Assembly: GCA_014762635.1 (NCBI GenBank)
Contig: JABURR010000041.1
Coordinates: 1-43,903 of the forward strand
Length of the DNA: 43,903 nt
Reading direction: 5' to 3'
Source: Paracoccaceae bacterium
GTDB lineage: Bacteria; Pseudomonadota; Alphaproteobacteria; Rhodobacterales; Rhodobacteraceae
The position numbers and the translations under genes are program-made. The notes below the pieces were generated by a model. The model was not told the origin of the DNA. It searched no databases and saw only the letters and a program-made list of their open reading frames with translations. Below are positions 1 to 6,967 of this stretch, one piece after another (within the stretch, counting starts at the first letter, position 1; the number at the start of each line of letters is the position of its first letter).

Positions 1-596
1 CCTTCCTGGATCGCCGCGATCCCGAGAACATTGAAGACAGCGCTGAGCGTTTCGAAGATCGTGCGGGCGGATGGCTGGAAGTAATGACAGCCGCAGCCGA
101 GTTCCACCCAATCACCCGAGCTTGCATGGGCTTTCATCTCTGGAGTCTGGCGGGACTCGGACAGCACGGCGACCAGATCGAAGCCGCCGTCACCGCGTCC
201 AGGATCGCGGCCTGCGACGGAAGCGGCGCCGTCTTCGCGCCGCTGGCTATGGGCGGGGCAGGGGGGCTGCGTGTCTCGGGTTTGCCAACCGAACGCTTGG
301 CACGCTGGTTGGATGGGATGAACAGCGCAATTCTAACGGCGATGCGTCATCTAGATGGTACCCAAACATGGAGTGTTCGGGCGGAAGGAGCCATGTCTCA
401 GCTTTCGGGCAGAACTCCGGCCGCTCTTCGGTCTGTGTTGACAGAGTGGCCTTTGGTGTCGGCCCCGATGGCGGAGGCCCTAACAGGCGCAAGTCGCGCG
501 GCTGTTCAAAGGAACCTCGCATGGATGCAAGAGCGAGGCCTGATCCGAGAAGTGACGCAACAAGGACGATTCAGGATGTGGCGGATCAAGGACTAG
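1..596 (+). CDS. HTH protein, C-terminal part (5' end outside window)
   Basis: The reading frame is open from the first bases of the window to a TAG at 594-596, so this is the C-terminal part of a longer protein. An internal ATG at 84 is not needed as a start. The last ~45 residues form a winged-helix-like unit containing 'LVSAPMAEALTGASRAAVQR' and then 'GLIREVTQQGRFRMW'. From memory this resembles the C-terminal HTH of DUF1612/RHE_PE00001-type proteins found on rhizobial and roseobacter plasmids; that assignment is inference, and DUF1403-type proteins have a similar tail. It converges on the small minus-strand gene ending at 753. The 156 bases between them hold nothing recognisable. Role unknown; a DNA-binding function is likely. 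Confidence 0.6.
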   Translation, partial: FLDRRDPENIEDSAERFEDRAGGWLEVMTAAAEFHPITRACMGFHLWSLAGLGQHGDQIEAAVTASRIAACDGSGAVFAPLAMGGAGGLRVSGLPTERLARWLDGMNSAILTAMRHLDGTQTWSVRAEGAMSQLSGRTPAALRSVLTEWPLVSAPMAEALTGASRAAVQRNLAWMQERGLIREVTQQGRFRMWRIKD

Positions 597-752
597 ACCG
601 TTGTGATCAGATCCAGCGACGGGGACATTCTCGGTTCATTGAGGGAGGAGCGCACACCGCCAATGCTTACGTTCATCGATGTCGCCAAAGGGTGGTTTGC
701 ATATCGACCTAGGTGTCTTGGTCAAAATCGCTCTGTGTGATCCGGCAACGAG

Positions 753-1058
753 CTATGGCAGCCTTTCGAAAAGATCCGGTGTTTCCTCGTCGCGCCGCCT
801 GCTCAGACCCTCGCCAAGATGCAGACAAGGGTGCTTAATTCGTGTCAGGCCTTTGCCGCCCTCAAAATGGACCCACCCTCCTCTGGGCATGCCCACGCTT
901 ACGATCAGCGCCCCACATATCGGACAAGTCCGTCTGAACGATGCGCCCCTCTTGCTTTCACCATCGCCCCGAACTGCCCAACCGCCGCGGACGGATACCG
1001 TGCGCCCTGACGACAGACGGCGGGTGTGTGCCTTCCGGTAATACCAGCGGTCCGTCAT
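753..1058 (-). CDS. small zinc-ribbon-like protein coupled to sbcC
   Basis: A 101-aa basic protein whose ATG overlaps the sbcC stop codon (ATGA, 1055-1058), so it is translationally coupled to sbcC and is the last gene of a sbcD-sbcC-this operon. The N-terminus is rich in Arg/Tyr and aromatic residues ('WYYRKAHTRR'). The middle has a CxxC pair (CPIC) followed about 33 residues later by an HPC, which could form one zinc site. Around this lies 'GGWVHFEGGKGL', which looks conserved. I do not recognise a named family. The overlapping plus-strand frame is treated as a shadow because the minus-strand product has the more protein-like composition and an operon context. It may act as a nucleic-acid-binding accessory of SbcCD (inference). 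Confidence 0.65.
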   Translation of the reverse strand: MTDRWYYRKAHTRRLSSGRTVSVRGGWAVRGDGESKRGASFRRTCPICGALIVSVGMPRGGWVHFEGGKGLTRIKHPCLHLGEGLSRRRDEETPDLFERLP

Positions 1059-4000
1059 CCCATACCCGTTCTTTCCTCGACCCGGCTGCCGCTTGGGGTC
1101 GAGCGCACGTAAAAGCCTTGTGGAATAGCCTCCTGCACCAGCCCGACGTGCGAGATCAGGCCGACGGCCCGGCTGCCCTCTGTCAGCGCAGCAAGAACTT
1201 GGATCACCTGATCCAACGTGCCTGCGCCATTCTCGGTGTCGAGGCTCCCGAAGCCTTCATCGATAAAAATTGTGTCCATCCGGATCTTGCCCGAAAGGCT
1301 CTCGACCACATCAGCTAGCCCAAGCGCGAGAGCCAGTGCCGCGATGAAGGTCTCGCCCCCCGACAGTGTCGCTGTCGGGCGAGCCTTGCCGGTGTTGATG
1401 TCGAAGACTTCGATTTCGAGCCCACGCTTGCCACGACCGCCAGATGCCTCGAGCCCACGCGTCAGCCGGTAGCGACCACGTGTCATAGGGTCGAGCCTCA
1501 TATTCGCCGCCTCGAGAACCTGGTCGAACATTGCTCCGATCGCGAAGGTCTCGAGTGTCATCTTGAAATCGTTCTTGCCGTTAGCCAGATCGGCCAGCCC
1601 CCGGAGCGGACCGGTCTCGGTTTCAAGCCGCTCGGTTTCGGCCAGCGCCGCCGCAAGCGATTCCTTGAATTTGGTCAGTGACGATACATCTGTCCTCGCT
1701 GTGGCGAGTGCAGCGTTGGCCGCGTTCAAGGTCTGCGTGGCGTCTGCCAACGCCAGCTGAAGCGGGGCAAGATCCGGGCGTTCACGATCTGCGCAAGCGG
1801 CTATGGCGTTCTGCAATGTCGTGTGAGCCGCGATCAGGCCCTCACGATGATCGGATACCGTCTTCTGGTCGGCATCGAGGGTCGGGAAATGCGCCTTGCA
1901 AGCATCATATCCCGCTTTGTCCAGCCCGACCTCGGCAAGCCGAGCACCAAAATCATCTTGCGCCTTTTTCACGCGCTGTTGCTGCGCGTCGCGCGCCCGC
2001 TTTGCTGCTTCCAGCTGCTCTTGCGCACGGGTGAGCATTTCACCGGCGGCTCGGTCCTGTTGCGTCGCCACTTCCAGCGCCTCGGACAGTTGCCTTTGCT
2101 CTCTCTGTAAAGCCTCCCGTCGAGCGACAACCGCCTCGGGCGTGCGCAGACCTTCCGGCAGGGCCTCGATCACTGTGTCCAGCTTGGCGCGCGCGCCGGC
2201 AAGATCGGTCTCGGCCTTTCCCGCAGCGGTGCGCGCCGTAGCCTCGGCAGCTTCAGCCTCAGTCAGTTTCAGCTTGAGTTGGGCCAACTGCTCCGCCATC
2301 GCGTCTAAATCGACCGCTTCTCCAAGCGCGGCGACGTCGCCTTCAAGCCGTGAGATTTCAACTTCGAGTTCCGCCAACGTGCGCTCAGGACTTTCCTGTT
2401 CCTCGAGCGCCCGCTTCTTTTCGTCGAGCCGCATTCGAAAATTGCCGAGTTCGCTTTCGGCCCGAACTCTGGCTTCGGAGGCAGTTCTCGCCTGAACCTG
2501 CGCACTCCGAAACGCTTCGGTCAAACCAGATTGTTCGGGCATACCATGGGCAGGCGCAGGATGATCATGTGAGCCACAGACAGGGCAGGGCGCTCCTTCG
2601 GTCAACTTTTCGGCCAGAATGATCGCTTGCGTGCGCGAAAGCCGTGCCTCGGCATCTACCAATGCCGCATCAGCGGCTTGCGCCGCGTCGGTTCTTGTCG
2701 CCAGTTCGTTCGATGCCGCTTCTACATTTCGTTGAGCATCGGCGACAGCCTCTTGCGCCTTAACATGCGCCGCTGCCTTGACTCTTTCTCGGTTGACCTC
2801 GGCCAACTCACCGGTCAGCTGGCCTCGCACCGTTTCGGTCTTTCGCGCTTGATCAAGTGCCAGATCGGTCGCATCGCGCTGAGACTTGAGCTTCTCTCGG
2901 GCATCTATGGCCTCGGTCAGAGCCTTCTTCGCCGAACCTTCGTCCTTCGCAGCGTCGTCAAACGCGCTTCTAAGAGCCGCTGCTTGACCGACCTGGTTCT
3001 CGATCGCCTCCAACCTTGTCAGGTCAGCCTGAACTTGCTGCCGCCGGTCCTCGCCCGACTGTGCCTCAACAAGTTTTTTTCCCGCCACCTCCTTCGCGCC
3101 AGTGGCGATATCTAGTGCCGCCTCGACCTTTGTGACAGCATCCACCGCATTCCGGCTTTCCTGCTCCGCATCGCGCAAAGCCGTCTCAAGATCACGGGCC
3201 TGAATGGCATTCCGGACAGCCTCAATGCGCTTGGCCAGTTCTTCGACCTCGCCCGTTTTCTTTTCTAGATCATCGAATGCCTGCTGTGCCGTGTCGACAG
3301 CAGAAAATGCTTTCTCGATTTGCTCGCCTTCGGTCAGAGCTTTACGCGCGGCTTCGGTAGCCATCGCCGCGCCGTTCTGAGCTCCCTGCTTTTCTTCGAC
3401 TTTTGTTTCGGCTGCGGCAATCCCGAGTTCTAGCGCCTCCGCGCTCTCAAAACCACGTTCCTCGAGTCGAGCCACGTAGAGAGCGCGCTGGTCGCGCAAC
3501 GCTCGTTCTGCCTCTGAGGCTTCTTCTTTCAGCCGTGCGGCGAGATCTCGATAGATCTTCACGTCGAAGAGATCCCGCAATATCTCGACCCGCGCATCCG
3601 TTTTTGCGGCCAAGAACGTCTCGAACTTGCCTTGCGGTAAGAGCACGATCTGTCGAAACTGATCTGCCCTGTAGCCAAGCAGCGCCTCGACTTGCTGCCC
3701 AACTAGCGAGACTTTCTTTTCCGCAATGACACGGCCAGACTGACTCGGACCAAGAATGTCCACCGAAATCCCGGTGACGTCGAATAACGAGGCTTCCGAC
3801 GCGTCCTCAGTGGTCCCTTCACCGCGTGCCTTCGGACGTTCCTGCGCCGGACGACGACGGATCAGGTAGGTCTTGGCGCCCAGCTCAAAGACAAATTCAA
3901 CTTCGGTAGGTAGATCCGACGCGGCGTGATCCGAGCGTAGTGAACGTGGTTCTTGATCAGTCTTGGTCGGCGCCCCGAATAGCGCGAAGGACATCGCCGA

Positions 4001-4135
4001 AAACAGCGTCGACTTTCCCGCGCCGGTCTGACCATAAATCCCGAACAGACCCGTCTCCAGCGCGGACCGGAAATCGACTACCTCGGTTGTCGCAAATGGC
4101 CCGAAGGCTTGAAGCGATAGGCGAATGGGTCTCAT
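1055..4135 (-). CDS. sbcC: SbcC exonuclease subunit (Rad50-like SMC ATPase)
   Basis: A 1026-aa Rad50/SbcC-type ATPase. The N-terminal half-site has Walker A GQTGAGKST (residues 35-43) and a Q-loop region 'LLPQGKFETFL'. Long Ala/Glu/Lys-rich coiled coils run from about 200 to 860, broken by a zinc hook CPVC (517-520). The C-terminal half-site has the ABC signature LSGGE (924-928), Walker B 'IFIDEGFGSLD' (956-966) and an H-loop 'LISHVGL'. With SbcD it forms the complex that cleaves hairpins and DNA ends blocked by protein and processes palindromes. Its start overlaps the sbcD stop by 4 bases (ATGA). The length is normal for the family and all motifs are intact. Chromosomal SbcCD is usual, so a second copy on a mobile element suggests a role in defence or in processing element DNA (inference). 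Confidence 0.96.
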   Translation of the reverse strand: MRPIRLSLQAFGPFATTEVVDFRSALETGLFGIYGQTGAGKSTLFSAMSFALFGAPTKTDQEPRSLRSDHAASDLPTEVEFVFELGAKTYLIRRRPAQERPKARGEGTTEDASEASLFDVTGISVDILGPSQSGRVIAEKKVSLVGQQVEALLGYRADQFRQIVLLPQGKFETFLAAKTDARVEILRDLFDVKIYRDLAARLKEEASEAERALRDQRALYVARLEERGFESAEALELGIAAAETKVEEKQGAQNGAAMATEAARKALTEGEQIEKAFSAVDTAQQAFDDLEKKTGEVEELAKRIEAVRNAIQARDLETALRDAEQESRNAVDAVTKVEAALDIATGAKEVAGKKLVEAQSGEDRRQQVQADLTRLEAIENQVGQAAALRSAFDDAAKDEGSAKKALTEAIDAREKLKSQRDATDLALDQARKTETVRGQLTGELAEVNRERVKAAAHVKAQEAVADAQRNVEAASNELATRTDAAQAADAALVDAEARLSRTQAIILAEKLTEGAPCPVCGSHDHPAPAHGMPEQSGLTEAFRSAQVQARTASEARVRAESELGNFRMRLDEKKRALEEQESPERTLAELEVEISRLEGDVAALGEAVDLDAMAEQLAQLKLKLTEAEAAEATARTAAGKAETDLAGARAKLDTVIEALPEGLRTPEAVVARREALQREQRQLSEALEVATQQDRAAGEMLTRAQEQLEAAKRARDAQQQRVKKAQDDFGARLAEVGLDKAGYDACKAHFPTLDADQKTVSDHREGLIAAHTTLQNAIAACADRERPDLAPLQLALADATQTLNAANAALATARTDVSSLTKFKESLAAALAETERLETETGPLRGLADLANGKNDFKMTLETFAIGAMFDQVLEAANMRLDPMTRGRYRLTRGLEASGGRGKRGLEIEVFDINTGKARPTATLSGGETFIAALALALGLADVVESLSGKIRMDTIFIDEGFGSLDTENGAGTLDQVIQVLAALTEGSRAVGLISHVGLVQEAIPQGFYVRSTPSGSRVEERTGMG

Positions 4136-5268
4136 GTCTGCTCCTCCCCGGAGGTTACCGCGTGGAGCTTTTCCGCGATGATCGCGACTTCGGTGGCGTT
4201 TGGTTCCCGGCCGCGCACAACCTTCACGAAGTCGTCAATCATCTCGATTGGCGTGACCGCGGTCCGTCCGCTGCCGAGCGCCTTGGTCTCCGCAGCGCGC
4301 TCCTGCCGGGCATAGGTCAGATGGCAAGCATTGGGATAGGTCGCGCGTAACCGTTTCATCGGATCGATCAGAGGGTTTTCATCCGTCAGGATAGCCTGGA
4401 TGAAATCGTCAGACGGCGTTCCTTCCAGAAGATCCGAGAATGCCCCAGTAAGCGAGCGAACCTGCCGGATCGGTCGGAACGGTACGATGCGGATCTCGAC
4501 CCCTTCAGCTTTAAGATCGACGACTGTCATGGATTTTTCATTTCCCGCCTCGTCGAAACCGAAAGCAAGCGGTGCGCCGGAGTACCGAATATGGCTCGCG
4601 CCCACTTCCTGCGGCTTGTGCAAATGCCCCAGTGCAACATAGTCCGCCCCATCGAAGACATCGGAGGGAACAGTTTCTATGCCTCCGACTCGCGTCAGGG
4701 CGCGCTCGGTCTCGCCGACCGCACCACCCGCGACGAAAGCATGGGCCACGACGACCCAACGCGCTCCATCAGGCACCTGCCTCCTTGCCGCAGCGATCTG
4801 GGCGGCAACTACCTCCGCCGGCGCATTAATGCTTTCATCCCTGAACACCTCGCGTGCGGCGTATTCATAGGAAAAGGGCAGTGCGGAAAAGGCGACCTCG
4901 CCCTGCGCGTCACGCAGCACCAGCGGCGCTTCCACCGCATCGGCAATCCCCCGCACCAGCACACGAGACGCGGTGGAAAAGACAGACATAGCCTCGATCC
5001 TGTCGCCAGAATCGTGGTTTCCAGAGATCATCACCACAGCGGCTTCGGTCTCCTCTGCTACACGCTTGAGGAAGCGATTGAACTGCCGGACCGATGAATT
5101 GGGCGGAGAGGCACGGTCAAAAACGTCCCCCGCGATGACAAGAACATCAGCTCGTTCGACCACAAGCGCTTCAAGGATCTGACCCAGGATAACCTCATGA
5201 TCCTCCTCGAGGCTCAACCCCATGAACTGCCGCCCCAGGTGCAGATCTGCCGTATGAAGTAGTCTCAT
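4132..5268 (-). CDS. sbcD: SbcD exonuclease subunit (Mre11-like nuclease)
   Basis: A 378-aa metallophosphoesterase of the SbcD/Mre11 family. The metal-binding motifs are all present in order: D8 and H10 in 'LLHTADLHLG', D48 in GDVFD, N84-H85-D86 in SGNHD, 'VVAHAFV', and the late 'ALGHLHKP'. The remaining C-terminal part is the capping and SbcC-contact region. It is the nuclease partner of SbcC, with Mn-dependent 3'-5' exonuclease and ssDNA endonuclease activity known for the family. It is the first gene of the minus-strand sbcD-sbcC-small protein operon and is divergent from the WYL regulator gene at 5340, sharing a short AT-rich promoter region. That arrangement suggests the regulator controls it. 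Confidence 0.95.
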   Translation of the reverse strand: MRLLHTADLHLGRQFMGLSLEEDHEVILGQILEALVVERADVLVIAGDVFDRASPPNSSVRQFNRFLKRVAEETEAAVVMISGNHDSGDRIEAMSVFSTASRVLVRGIADAVEAPLVLRDAQGEVAFSALPFSYEYAAREVFRDESINAPAEVVAAQIAAARRQVPDGARWVVVAHAFVAGGAVGETERALTRVGGIETVPSDVFDGADYVALGHLHKPQEVGASHIRYSGAPLAFGFDEAGNEKSMTVVDLKAEGVEIRIVPFRPIRQVRSLTGAFSDLLEGTPSDDFIQAILTDENPLIDPMKRLRATYPNACHLTYARQERAAETKALGSGRTAVTPIEMIDDFVKVVRGREPNATEVAIIAEKLHAVTSGEEQT

Positions 5269-5298
5269 GTCGCACCGTCATTTATTACACATGCAAAA

Positions 5299-5325
5299 AT
5301 TATATGGACAATTATAGAGAGTCAA
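5299..5325 (-). promoter_or_regulatory. candidate sbcD promoter
   Basis: On the minus strand a TTGACT hexamer (5325-5320) is followed after 15 bases by a consensus TATAAT (5304-5299), 30 bases before the sbcD ATG. The region is conspicuously AT-rich compared with its surroundings. The spacing is shorter than the usual 16-18 bases, so this is a candidate only. If real, it also argues that the divergent WYL gene starts at 5340 rather than at the ATG at 5304, because the promoter would otherwise lie inside coding sequence. Confidence 0.35.
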
Positions 5326-5339
5326 GGTATCCTTCTCCC

Positions 5340-6158
5340 ATGCCCTTCGAAGACCTCAAACACGCCCAACGTGCGCGCCTGGAGTATCTCGACAGATTGT
5401 TTTTCTGGGACGGGGCGGCGACTCGCGCTTCCTTGATCAAGCGTTTTGGTATTTCGAATGCACAGGCCGCTCTCGATTTTCGGGCTTACCTCGCTGAAGC
5501 GCCAAAAGACGCACTGCATTATGATGCGTCGTCGCGCCAATACCTCGCCCATGACAGCTTTGAACGGCTCAGTGGCAAGGCGTCCTCGATGGAGTTGGAG
5601 CAACTCTTGGTTGGCGCACCATTTTCCGCATTCGATAGATTGCCAGATTTGCAACGCACTCAGGACCTGCGTGTCTTACGGCCGCTCTACCGTGCCTTCA
5701 GGGCGAAAGAGGCAACGAGTATCGTTTATCAATCGATGCGAGATCCAGAACCGATGACTCGCTGGATTGCACCTGTTCGGTTCGCTTCTGATGGCGTTAG
5801 GCTTCACGTACGAGCCTGGTGTTTTGAACGTGAGGGTTTCCGTGACTTCCATCCTGCTCGCATAGACCCTGATCAGTCTTTCGCAAGAACCAAGCCAGCC
5901 GAGGCAGTGCCCCGAGATGACGATTGGTTCACTTGGGCCATCCTGAAACTCAAACCGCATTCAAGATTGACTGAGGCGCAGCAGCGCGTGGTCCGCATTG
6001 AATTTGGGTTCACCTCAGATGTGCTTGAGGCCAGAACCCGGAAAGCACTTGAGTTCTACACGGAACGCCGGTGGGGTCTTGAGCAAAAGGAACCTCGCCT
6101 TGAACGGGTCTCTATCGACTATGTCCCAATGACCGAGGAAGAGATCGATGCAAATTGA
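5340..6158 (+). CDS. WYL-domain transcriptional regulator, BrxR-like paralogue
   Basis: A 272-aa regulator with an N-terminal winged HTH (about residues 8-60, 'LIKRFGISNAQAALDFRAYL'), a central WYL-type ligand domain ('VYQSMRDPEPMTRWIAPVRF', then 'RLHVRAWCFE') and a C-terminal WCX-like domain. It is collinear with the BrxR protein at 19812-20666: both share the HTH, the 'YQSM..PEP..RWI.P' core, and the final 'A..R.AL.FY...R.GL' segment. I chose ATG 5340 because it leaves room for a divergent promoter; ATG 5304 would add 12 residues without a ribosome site. It heads an operon with the WGR and Cys-rich genes and faces sbcD. Repression relieved by a nucleotide or DNA ligand is known for this family; its target here is inference. 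Confidence 0.88.
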   Translation: MPFEDLKHAQRARLEYLDRLFFWDGAATRASLIKRFGISNAQAALDFRAYLAEAPKDALHYDASSRQYLAHDSFERLSGKASSMELEQLLVGAPFSAFDRLPDLQRTQDLRVLRPLYRAFRAKEATSIVYQSMRDPEPMTRWIAPVRFASDGVRLHVRAWCFEREGFRDFHPARIDPDQSFARTKPAEAVPRDDDWFTWAILKLKPHSRLTEAQQRVVRIEFGFTSDVLEARTRKALEFYTERRWGLEQKEPRLERVSIDYVPMTEEEIDAN

Positions 6159-6402
6159 TATGCGCCGTATTGATCCCTCGCTTAATATGAACCGGTTCTA
6201 TTCCATGGAGCTGACCAAAGACCTCTTCGGCCAACACGGCGTCCATCGGCAATGGGGTCGCTTTGGGACTTGGGGGCGACATCGGCACGATTGGTACGCG
6301 ACAAAAACCGAGGCTGAATCTGCGCTTTCCGATCTGGTCAAACAGAAGCTGGCGCGCGGTTATCTGATCAAACTGCCAGTGACAGAAGGCCAGGGGGTCT
6401 GA
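6148..6402 (+). CDS. WGR-domain protein
   Basis: An 84-aa protein that is almost entirely a WGR domain: 'RFYSMELTKDLFGQHGVHRQ' leads into WGRFGTWGR and then 'ATKTEAESALSDLVKQKL'. WGR domains occur in PARPs and bacterial homologues and bind DNA ends or nicks. The ATG lies 11 bases inside the preceding WYL gene, so translation is coupled. No catalytic domain is attached, so it probably acts as a DNA- or protein-binding adaptor. The pairing of a WGR protein with SbcCD (an end-processing nuclease) and a WYL regulator is suggestive of DNA-end recognition, but that is inference. Confidence 0.85.
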   Translation: MQIDMRRIDPSLNMNRFYSMELTKDLFGQHGVHRQWGRFGTWGRHRHDWYATKTEAESALSDLVKQKLARGYLIKLPVTEGQGV

Positions 6403-6403
6403 A

Positions 6404-6883
6404 ATGTCATCGTTTGGGAAATGGTCGCAACAAGGTGTTCCCAAGAAAGGCTGGGCATGCATCGGATTTGAGGATCTTGGTGAACCCTCCACCCAATGTG
6501 AAATGTGCGAAAACCAGGACATCCGGTATGTTCACCAGATGCAGCACCCTGACTATCCGCACATTCTGGAGTGCGGCTGTGTTTGTGCTGGCAAGATGGA
6601 GGAAGATTACGCGGCCGCGTCTAAACGGGAATCCGACAGCAAGAACTTGACCCAACGGCGCGCGCGCTGGCTGACACGAAAATGGAAAGTCTCGCAAAGC
6701 GGAAATCACTACCTGAAAACGGACGGCTTCCACATTGTGGTCTTCCCGAAGGGCAGCAGATGGAGCGGAACGATCACCCGGTTAGGCACTGGGGTCTCAA
6801 CTCAGGCCCGCCGCCTCTACGATACCCAAGATAAGGCTAAGCTTGGTGCCTTTGATGGCATGATCTGGCTAAAAAGCCACTAA
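6404..6883 (+). CDS. cysteine-rich probable zinc-binding protein, unknown
   Basis: A 159-aa protein whose ATG follows the WGR stop codon at once, making it the third gene of the operon. It contains CEMC, then 'HPDYPHILECGCVCAGKMEE', with Cys residues arranged as CxxC...CxCxC, which looks like a structural zinc site. The C-terminal half has many Trp and Lys residues ('ARWLTRKWKVS', 'SRWSGTITRLG') and may be a small beta-rich nucleic-acid-binding fold. I do not recognise a named family, though the Cys/His core reads like a conserved one. It converges on brxL with 84 bases between. Confidence 0.72.
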   Translation: MSSFGKWSQQGVPKKGWACIGFEDLGEPSTQCEMCENQDIRYVHQMQHPDYPHILECGCVCAGKMEEDYAAASKRESDSKNLTQRRARWLTRKWKVSQSGNHYLKTDGFHIVVFPKGSRWSGTITRLGTGVSTQARRLYDTQDKAKLGAFDGMIWLKSH

Positions 6884-6927
6884 GGGGTCTGTCGGTTTGC
6901 CAATGGTTTCCTGCGTGCCTTGAGTGG
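6877..6927. other. imperfect inverted repeat between convergent genes
   Basis: CCACTAAGG (6877-6885) can pair with CCTTGAGTGG (6918-6927) with one bulged G, around a loop of 32 bases. It sits across the stop of the Cys-rich gene and before the brxL stop. No run of T follows on either strand, so a terminator role is weakly supported. Confidence 0.22.
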
Positions 6928-6967
6928 TGGATCGAGTTGTCATCTTTATCAATGCGAAACATACGCC

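Noticed and set aside
1896-2495. Long plus-strand frame inside sbcC (199 aa, very rich in Ser and Ala)
   Set aside because: It is the reverse-strand image of the Ala/Glu-rich coiled coil of SbcC; composition is not protein-like and there is no ribosome site.
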